In this document: positions 7,083-16,000 of the stretch, in pieces
How positions within the stretch are numbered: position 1 is the stretch's first letter
How the letters are laid out: the number at the start of each line of letters is the position of its first letter
Origin: a virus
DNA length: 38,864 nt
Virus record (IMG/VR): IMGVR_UViG_3300030616_000052
Location: 1 to 38,864 of that record
Strand: one strand, 5' to 3'
Translations under genes and position numbers: made by a program
Notes under the pieces: model-generated
The model's database searches: none
The model's input: only the letters and a program-made list of their open reading frames with translations
What the model was told of the DNA's origin: nothing

Positions 7083-9764
7083 TTATCCTAAACAAACAAC
7101 TTCAATAGTTACTGTGTTTGACCACCATCTAACTCGCAAAGTGTCTGTATCAGGGAACTCTATATTCGGGCTTACCACACTTTCACCACTCATGCAAGTA
7201 TATAATAATGGTCTATTATTAAAATGGTGTTTACAATCTGCATAATAAGTTCCATCAGAAGCAGTCCATTCTGATAATGTAAACCTCTGAGGAACCTTTG
7301 TAAATGTAGTATCTACATAAGCCCTGTCTGACTTTATAGATACTTCACCAGATATATTATCTGAACTCCAAGTTTTATCAGAAGCAGTTCCTGTATCATC
7401 TATCCTCTCTACAGGACGTACATGATTACCAGCATCCTGCTCAAAATAAGAGTCATTTAAGTAGTCTGCTGTTCCTGCATCACCAACTTTTACAAGTTCA
7501 TCTGTAGTAGAGAAGGTAGAGAACCTGTCATCCACATATGATCTATCAGATTTGATAGATACTTCACCAGATATTTTAGTAGAAGACCATAATTTATCAG
7601 CAGCTATTCCAGTATCGTCAACCCTTTCAATAGTACGTATGTGGTTTCCTGCGTCCTGCTCAAAATAAGAATCATTGAGATAGTCTGCTTCACCAGCAGC
7701 ACCAACTTTAACATTCTCATCAGTAGTAACAAAACCAGAGAACCTGTCATCTACATATGATCTATCAGATTTGATAGATATCTCACCAGATATTTTACTT
7801 GCAGACCACAAATCTGAACTGGTTGTTCCTGAGTCATTTATAAGATTGGCAACAGCAACATCTATATCTACTTCATTATCATCTGTATCATCGGTTACTG
7901 TTATTTTAGTTGACCCAGCATTTATATTTTTAAATTCAAGATCAAGTCCTGTTTTTTGTTTATAGACTCCTACCCCACCAGACCCCACATTGCTTGCAGT
8001 TGTGCCTTCCTGAACAATACCCTGTATCTCACCAGATATTTTACTTGCAGACCATGTTTTATTTGTAGCCGAACTTGTATCATCTATTCTCTCTACTGGG
8101 CGAATATGATTAGCAGTAGACTGTTCAAAATAAGTTGGGTTAAGATAATCAATCTCTCCGCTATTGCCAACTTTGACTTTTTCATCTCGTGAGAAGTCAA
8201 TTTTAAACAACCTGAACTTATCTCCAGCTACCGGAGTATATGTGTACGCTTCACCTGAAGTAAAGGAAAATTCACCACTCAGGGGGGAGAATGTCTGCAG
8301 TTGTTTTAACTCTCCTGCATTTGCCCCTGTTTGGAATCGACAATACCATTCACCACTACCATTCAGATTAAAGAAATCAGTAGCACACTGGTCAAACGTT
8401 ACATCTTTAAACTGCCAGTTTGTTGTAGAATAATCAACATAACCATCTATTATTGCAGAAGCATCTATCCTTGCTTTTATTTCATTAATAGCCTCTTCTA
8501 CAGTATTTGAAGATATAGCATATGTAGTTGCTCCATCATCAGAGAAAGTTATTGCCCCACCAGGGTGTGCTGCTTCTCCTGTATTTATATGAGCAGTAAG
8601 ATTAGCCTGTACTTCACTTACAGCATCATGTACTGTCTCACCGGAAACACCACCAACACTTATGGGGATATCTGATGCATCTACTTGATTATTCCCAAAA
8701 CCAAAGTCTATATGCTCAGTCTTTACAGCATCAGTGCCTATGCTACTACGTGCTCCATACTTTACAGAATGGATATCACTATCAAGGTTAGCAAGCTCCG
8801 TTTTGATTTGAGACCGAATTGTGTATACAATATCATTATCAGACCAATCATCAGAGGAAGACTCTGTTTGGACTACCTGTGATTCACCAGAGGTGATGAC
8901 CCTATAATTATGTCTGTTATAATTATATAAATAATCACCATTCTTAAACTCTGTGAGGGTAAGAGCTTCTCCACTAATTGCATATAAAGGAACTGTTGTA
9001 GTTGTTAGACTCTCTCCAGATATATAAGCAATCCCTTTTGTTTTACCATAAACACGTATTGTATCATTATCCTGCCAGGCAGCAGTATTATTCTTCAACT
9101 CACCAGAATAGGTAACTATATTATTGATAACATCTATACTCTCGACAAAAGCATAGTTATTCCTGTTCACATTCCATAATACATCCCACTGTGCTACAGA
9201 AGATTCACCAGATGTTTCATTATCATAGCTTACTGTGTGTGTACTGGGTGTAGAGTTTATAGAAGCTTCATATAATTTATTGTCATCTATAACATCAACA
9301 CAAGAAAGCTCTCCAGATACATCAAATACTTCCACTACCCTTCCAATAGCAAGTTCATCAGAATAGTAATTATTCCTGATATAGAAGCACCCCTCCCCTG
9401 AGTAATCTATATTATCAAGTGTTTGGAAGCTTAAGAAATCTCCTGCCTGTTTATCAATCAGAGATAGAGCAATATTTACAACCCTTGAGGAGTCAGGATC
9501 ATTAGGATTAATTAAAGGCAGACCAAGATTAGGTGTTCTATCCAGTGTTATTGTATATACAAGGTTTGTTCCTGTAGTTCCTTTGTATGGGTTAGTAATA
9601 GTGAATTCCGTATTAGATATAACATTCTGGAGTACATAGAAATCAGTATCCCCATATATCTTGAAGAAAGCTCCAGAACTGACATACTTCAAGAACTCAG
9701 TATTTATCCCAGTGACTACATTAGAGCCATGAGTTACATTTACTCTACCTGTGTTGTAGATCAT
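7083..9764 (-). CDS. Long tail fibre / baseplate fibre protein with tandem repeats
   Basis: 893 residues. The N-terminal 75 residues (GRVNVTHGSNVVTGINTEF, then GDTDFYVLQNVISNTEFTI and NPYKGTTG) match a beta-domain common at the virion-attached end of tail fibres. The C-terminal half has repeats built on YLNDSYFEQDAGNHIR, RIDDTG, W-S-x-x-K-I-S-G-E and KSDRSYVDDRF, a typical fibre module. No signal peptide is present, unlike the next three fibre-region genes except the transglutaminase-like one. The tripeptide Ser-Gly-Glu recurs 17 times by my count with varied codons. The C-terminal 70 residues (HHFNNRPLLYTCMSGES, WWSNTVTIEVVCLG) form a small globular tip that may bind a receptor. It lies just after the J-like gene, as side or tip fibres often do. 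Confidence 0.83.
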   Translation of the reverse strand: MIYNTGRVNVTHGSNVVTGINTEFLKYVSSGAFFKIYGDTDFYVLQNVISNTEFTITNPYKGTTGTNLVYTITLDRTPNLGLPLINPNDPDSSRVVNIALSLIDKQAGDFLSFQTLDNIDYSGEGCFYIRNNYYSDELAIGRVVEVFDVSGELSCVDVIDDNKLYEASINSTPSTHTVSYDNETSGESSVAQWDVLWNVNRNNYAFVESIDVINNIVTYSGELKNNTAAWQDNDTIRVYGKTKGIAYISGESLTTTTVPLYAISGEALTLTEFKNGDYLYNYNRHNYRVITSGESQVVQTESSSDDWSDNDIVYTIRSQIKTELANLDSDIHSVKYGARSSIGTDAVKTEHIDFGFGNNQVDASDIPISVGGVSGETVHDAVSEVQANLTAHINTGEAAHPGGAITFSDDGATTYAISSNTVEEAINEIKARIDASAIIDGYVDYSTTNWQFKDVTFDQCATDFFNLNGSGEWYCRFQTGANAGELKQLQTFSPLSGEFSFTSGEAYTYTPVAGDKFRLFKIDFSRDEKVKVGNSGEIDYLNPTYFEQSTANHIRPVERIDDTSSATNKTWSASKISGEIQGIVQEGTTASNVGSGGVGVYKQKTGLDLEFKNINAGSTKITVTDDTDDNEVDIDVAVANLINDSGTTSSDLWSASKISGEISIKSDRSYVDDRFSGFVTTDENVKVGAAGEADYLNDSYFEQDAGNHIRTIERVDDTGIAADKLWSSTKISGEVSIKSDRSYVDDRFSTFSTTDELVKVGDAGTADYLNDSYFEQDAGNHVRPVERIDDTGTASDKTWSSDNISGEVSIKSDRAYVDTTFTKVPQRFTLSEWTASDGTYYADCKHHFNNRPLLYTCMSGESVVSPNIEFPDTDTLRVRWWSNTVTIEVVCLG
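7318..7810 (-). repeat. 219-base tandem repeat (about 2.3 copies) in the fibre gene
   Basis: Nearly identical stretches such as gtcatccacatatgatctat (from 7527) and gtcatctacatatgatctat (from 7746) lie exactly 219 bases apart, a 73-residue unit. A partial third copy begins near 7318 and a more diverged one lies around 8020-8170. Identity is high enough between the two best copies that recombination could change the copy number. Confidence 0.8.
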
Positions 9765-9778
9765 TGCTTACATCTCCT

Positions 9779-9988
9779 TTACTCTTTTGGAGGAGATACC
9801 TTTCGAGTTATATAGTTTGCAGTTGCCTGTAACCTAACTGAACCGTCATCATGGTATCTCTGTAACTCTTCTGCAACTACTTTAATAGTATAGTCTCGCA
9901 TAAGCTGCTTTTCCTCCTCTAAAACAGCTTTAAATTCCTCTACTTGGTCAGCACTCAGATTTTTCAAAAACTCTTCTTTCTTGGACAT
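9779..9988 (-). CDS. Small helical protein of unknown function
   Basis: 69 residues, almost all charged amphipathic helix (EEFLKNLSADQVEEFKAVLE, then MRDYTIKVVAEELQRYHDD), with a short basic end. It starts at ATG 9988 after a good AGGAGG. No domain is recognised. It sits between the J-like gene and the fibre gene with 14-17 base spacers, a slot often used by small baseplate or fibre accessory proteins. It has no membrane segment or cysteines. Confidence 0.7.
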   Translation of the reverse strand: MSKKEEFLKNLSADQVEEFKAVLEEEKQLMRDYTIKVVAEELQRYHDDGSVRLQATANYITRKVSPPKE

Positions 9989-10005
9989 TTTGAGTCCTCC
10001 TTCTA

Positions 10006-13000
10006 TTAGGTTACACTTACTATTAATCCTTCAACTACTGTAATTGTATGATGATTCCCATCATCAAAACTACCATTATATGTAGTCTTGTAAGAACCAT
10101 CATAAACATAAATATCGCCTTTCAAATATATTTGATTTGTACTAGCATCAATAGTAATATCTCCTTCTGAATCTATAGTCAATCCCCCATTCATATCAAG
10201 TGTACACAATCCATCAACTTCAAGCTCAAAAGTGTTACCAAAATCAAATTTTGAAGCAGCATCAGCATCTATATCAACATGCCCTGTACCTCCATTTCCT
10301 GCTGTTATATCTATATTACTATAAGAAATTATATCAATATCAGAACCAGACAGATTTGTATCTATTGCTATTCCATCATTATGCACCCTGATATAGTTAG
10401 CAGTTATCCCACTGTATGCTTCAAGATTTATTTCATCTTGAGACATTATATTGATATCATCAAATTTTGTACTGCTTCCTATGTTAAAATCACCACCACC
10501 AGCAGAAGAACATTGAAAGCTATACCCAGCTCCAGAACCAGTTATAGATGTCCCATACAAAGCAACAGTAGCAAACCCTTTTGCTGCTGAACCCAAATTA
10601 AGAGTTCCGACACCATTAGAAGCAGCAAGGAGATCAATACTTGGGCTAACAATATCCACACTTGTAGAGAAATCTAATACACCAGCCACAGAATCAATAT
10701 TAAAATTCTGCCATTCTGTTACTTTACCAAACCAAACGTTTCTTTCTCCAGAATCACTACTTGCATGTGGGTCTATTTTAAAATAATCTGTAGCTGGGTC
10801 TCCGTAAGAAGTAGCTGTAATAACATACTGAGTACCAAACAATATTTGAGCTGGGTCAGAAGCATCAGGAGTAAGGTAAATATCCCCACTATTTTTTATT
10901 AGTAGCCCATTTGAATCAGCAATAGCAACTTTCCCTTTGAAATATCCATCCCCCTCCACATATATTCCATTTATGCCAGACAAATCACCAAAATCAGAAT
11001 CATTAACTCCGGTAAGATTCCCTATTTTTATTTTAGGAGTAGATGTATCAAATTGATTGTATGAAGAAGTCCCACTACGTTGAGCCATTTCAAGATATGG
11101 ACCATTATTATCTACATCTCCCTCAAGCATAAATCGAACATCGCTGGCTGAATAACCAAGACATACTATAACAGTACCTTTTGTCCATGCATATTTTGTT
11201 GTGCTATTAACACCACGAGTGACATTCATATAGTAGTCATCACCCTCAGTTCCGGTGTCTACAACTTGCATGGCTTCTAACTGTGCAGCACTTGTCTGTG
11301 CAAGAATGAAGTCATTCGTAGCAAAACCACCTATTGTGTCTACATAAATCTTGGTCGTATCAGTAGTTATGTCTTCAGATGTAATGGTAACTGCCCCGAC
11401 ATACAGTTTTGTTCCTACTGCATTTACCATATCATTGAAATATGCAGTACCATGCAATGCCCCTGATACATATACATTGTGAAACCATGCTGTACCAGAA
11501 CCATTCATTCTATACCCAACTCCTGAAGCATAGTTAGATGAAGATATGGTTCCTGTGCTACCATCAAGAGTAATATACCCAGATGCTCCTATTTGTATAC
11601 TTGGAGTACTGCCATTAATTAGCATTGCATCACTATTTATTGAAAGAGTATCAGCACTTGTATCAAATACAAAATTATCTCCTATAGTAAAAACAGCAGC
11701 AGTAATAAAATTGACATTTCCAGAAGTAACATTAAATGTAGCTCCTGTTATAGATACAGTTCCAGTTGATCCAAAACTGAGGGTTTTTGTTCCTGTTATT
11801 GCAAGGGATGTATCAGCGGTAACCGATACAGCAGAACCGGAAAGACTAAGAGTTCCCCCAGATAGATTCATATTTCCAGTAGTAAGGGTAAACGTTCCTG
11901 AGTTTATATTAATACTGGTTCCTGAGTTTACTGTAAGAGAGCCACTTGTATTCAGAGACATGCTTGATGCTGTAAGACTCAATGTACTGGAAGCAGTCAA
12001 TGCTAATGTACTTGCATTAAGATTAAGAGAACCACTTGAAGATATATCAATACTTCCTGCATTTACATCAATAGAACCACCAGAAGTTACGGTTATTCCA
12101 TCATCCGCATCTATTTGTATAGTTCCTGCATTTACTTCAATCTTTGCATTTGCTTTTTCAAGATTTATATAAGCATTACCTGAAGCATTGTTGCCAATTA
12201 CAATATCTTCAGCAGAATCTCCTATAGAGATTGCTTTTCCATCTCCAGTAACTTCATATGTGCCTTTTGTTTGATCAGATGTTGTTATTATTTTATGAGT
12301 AACATTGTTTACATTTTGAATTACAGTAACCCCAGCATTTCCAGACCCAGATTCAGCATCAAATCTGAATGTCTCCTTCCACTCACTATCCCAAATATAT
12401 CCTATTAGTCCTTTATTACTCAGCCATACAGCAGACTCATCTTTTGTTACAACACCCAACCCATCAGAACTAGCCCTTACTACAGGCGAAGTCCTAGTTC
12501 CCCCAAAAGCACTATCTTTTGTCCATAATATAGGGTCTTGCTCAGCAGATGGATCAGCTTTGAGTCCTGTTGCCCCAGCATCTAACTTAAACTTAGGGTC
12601 ATCACTCCAACCAGTATTCTGAATCACACCAGAAGTAAGTGTTCCCATATTTGCTGTGAAAGCAGAAAGATAATCGACAAATACTTCCTCAGCAACAATC
12701 CTACGGCAGAATTTAATAGAATGGACTGTAAGCTTCTGTGAACTGTCAAGGGGCTGTATCCATATTCTAATGTACTTCGTCTTTATAGTAGTAGGAAATA
12801 TGCCTGTATTAAGTCCCTCAGACACATGCCACATATTATTATATACAGATGCCTTATCGTCATAGGCTTGCATTTCTCCATCTGAATCAAGGGTATGTGT
12901 TCCAGAGATAGCCCCCATACAACGCCAGTATTCCCTCAAGTATGTATATGGTCCAATACCCTGAAGGAGTGAAGCATCTTGGGCATCTTCATCTGTCTCT

Positions 13001-16000
13001 CGGCTCAGGTATTCAATAAATATCCTACACTCTTTATCAACATTAAATATTACTTTAGTAAATTCAGACTGTGTTGGAGCATAATAACTCAGCTTAAGAT
13101 AATCAGCATTGTAACTCAGATTTTTAAACGTTTCGCCATTAGTATCATAATAAAGATACCCGCCCTTACCAGCTAAAGCATTCTCCCTGCTTGTTTGTGA
13201 TTTAGTTTGGATATTTGTATATATCCTGGAGTCTCTGATAGAAAAATCATTACTAAGTCCGTTCCACCACCACCCGCTTATGTTATCATAAAGCTCTATA
13301 TCCGTAGCATTAGGTTGAAGCAGGAAATCAGGTACAGTAAAATTCCCATTGTTATCTTCTTCATTATTATCTGTAGAACCTGTACTGTTATCCGTTTCCG
13401 TATCCTCAGTCCCAAAAGGATCAAGCCCTATTGTAGTAGCTCTACTTGTTCCCGAACTAAGCGATCCAACTTTAGTTAGTGCTGCAACCTTAGCAGTTAC
13501 AGTAGCAAATATAGGAAGGGTAAAGGCTCCCTGTAGCTTCTCCCATTGAGCAGTTGTAAATGGGATAAACACAAAAGGTAAATATGCTGTAGTTGGGCTA
13601 CCCTCAGTATTGAAAAGCTCGTTGCCGTCTCTATCCTTAACATATATTGTTACAACATAATGTGACAAGTCAATCCAATCAGAAGGAACGCTCCACCACA
13701 CCAGAGCACCACCTAATATACCACGTGCGTTTACCTGTAGGCTTGCTGTGGGGATAGCTGGCACAAAAGCATTCCAACCCACTTCTCCGGTTTGCCCGTT
13801 TCCAGCCTTACCTTTTATCTTCACAAAAACACACTTCAAGTCTTGTACATCTAAATAAGAAGACAGCCCCATTTCATTATAGGTTATATAATGTGTCCTT
13901 TGTAGGGAAGATACGGTTATCGTATTATTTGTATAAGCTCTACCAACATCATCATCATTTTTTCTATATGTCAGTAGCTGTATTTCATAATAAGTAGTTT
14001 GGTTTTCAGGAGATAGATTAAAGAAATCATCAGAGTTTACGCCACCGCCTGTCCATTCTACCCAGAAACCATTACCTACAAAACTCTTATCCTGAGAAGA
14101 GTCTCCTGTATAGAAAGATTGCCTACTAGCCCATCCAAGTCTTACATCAGTAACTGCTGTTGGGGTCAAGACAAGTTCATCCTCCTCCTCTGGGTCTGTA
14201 GAGTCAGATGCTGTTGGTGTGTCACTCAGCTTTATGCTAGTAATATTAACTGGTCCTGTAGAATCCCCATAATATTTAGGGGTAAGGCGAAACACATACA
14301 GGACTTCCCTATCAACATCCCAAGGAGTAATCCATGATGCGTCCTGTTTCCCTAATTCTGTTGTATATGTGTAAACAGAATCATCCCCCTCTTTCATATC
14401 AAGGATAGTTCCATTGTATGCAAAGTTATCTGGTATAGTAAAGGATACTCTTATCTTATTAGTTCCTGGAGGATAATTAGATAGAGTACCATTAGTAAGT
14501 GGATCACAATTAAATAATGTAGGCAAAACCTGTTCACTCAGGTTGTCTATCTCCCTTAGTGTTGTATCATCATAAGTAGTGAAATTTCCGGTGTTCCCCT
14601 GCCCTTTGAGATACCTCTTTGTTCCATATACATCTTCACTATATTTTACAGCAGTAATCTCTACTGTACTGCAGTCATTTGATGGTATAACAGATATTGC
14701 CCTGTATCGTTCACTCAGGATATTTACTGTACCTATTATATAATTATCATATTGTGAGGGGCTGTTACCAGACCCAAAGGAGCTTATTGTTACCTCTTTC
14801 CCATTTATTTCATCTATTGTATGAGTAATAGTCCATTCATATGCTTCATCTCCAGCACCAGAAGCTACATGCTTCAGGGTTATCCTGGAGTTTGCTGCAG
14901 TAAGAGAAGATACGTCCTGATCAAGTGTAATAATACCTGGATATGGAAAAGTACTACTCAGTCTGTATCCTAAGACCCTACCACTATATCCAGAATCTTC
15001 AATAATATCATCAGCAAAGTCAAACAGATCGCCAGCAAGCATAGTCAGATTCTCAAATGCAGTCTCAAATGTTATCATCTTGGTTCTGTCTGAATAACAA
15101 TTAAGACGGTAATTGAGTTCCCTACTAAGCTGTGATGGACGAGTTATTCCAAGTAGCTTTATATTATCCTTACGGATAGTCCTTGTAATTTCAGGAGCAT
15201 CTATTGTATCAGCATCACTATCCATAATTTGTCTGGTATCTTTTTCATAATACCTTTCTTCATTATTAAACTGACACTCTATTACATTGGGAGAAGCTGA
15301 AAGTGGAGTATATGTTATCTTTAACGAGCCAGGTATGATATTGCCCCTACCAATTACTGCTACAGGAGTCCCAGGTTTATCTATAATAGGTTTTATGCCT
15401 CCCTGAGTCCAAACTGGGTAACACCTGAATGTGTCACACATCATCTTTATTATATCAAGAGCACTAGTCCTATCATCAAGAACGATGTCTAATTTAAACC
15501 GCTTCTCACCAAGCTGATACTTAACTCTTGAAGAGATACTTGCATCTGGATTATTATTAGTCCAATACTTGTTATCATAATCTTTCAGGAAAGAGAACTT
15601 AACATGGCTTAGATTAGTAACAGTACCTATTATACCAAAGTCGCCACGATCCAACCTTGATACAACAGCTTTAGTCCATGAATCATCATCATTCTTTACA
15701 AATAAGGCTTTCCCTAAAGGACGTACTTTGTATGTATAATATGCTGAATCGTTAGTATAACCGGATATGAGTTCATTTACTTCGCTAATTATCTGCCCAG
15801 TTTCAGCATTGAGATTAAGAATATCAGTTGAGAAATAGTCTTCATCATTGTCAATAAGATAGCTTATTCCGTAATTATTATCAGCACTCCACAGAGCATA
15901 CCGCTGAGTACCATCAGGAACCATTTCATCACAATACTCAGCCATATCCATCCAATGATCCAAGTTATCATTTATATCAGCAAATTCAACATAGTTGCCG

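Noticed and set aside
7083-9764. Diversity-generating retroelement target in the fibre tip
   Set aside because: No reverse transcriptase, template repeat or variable-repeat pair is visible in the window, and the repeats are ordinary shaft modules.
11546-12172. Plus-strand 208-codon open frame
   Set aside because: It is antisense to the beta-solenoid part of the J-like gene and mirrors its codon bias; its sequence has no domain character.
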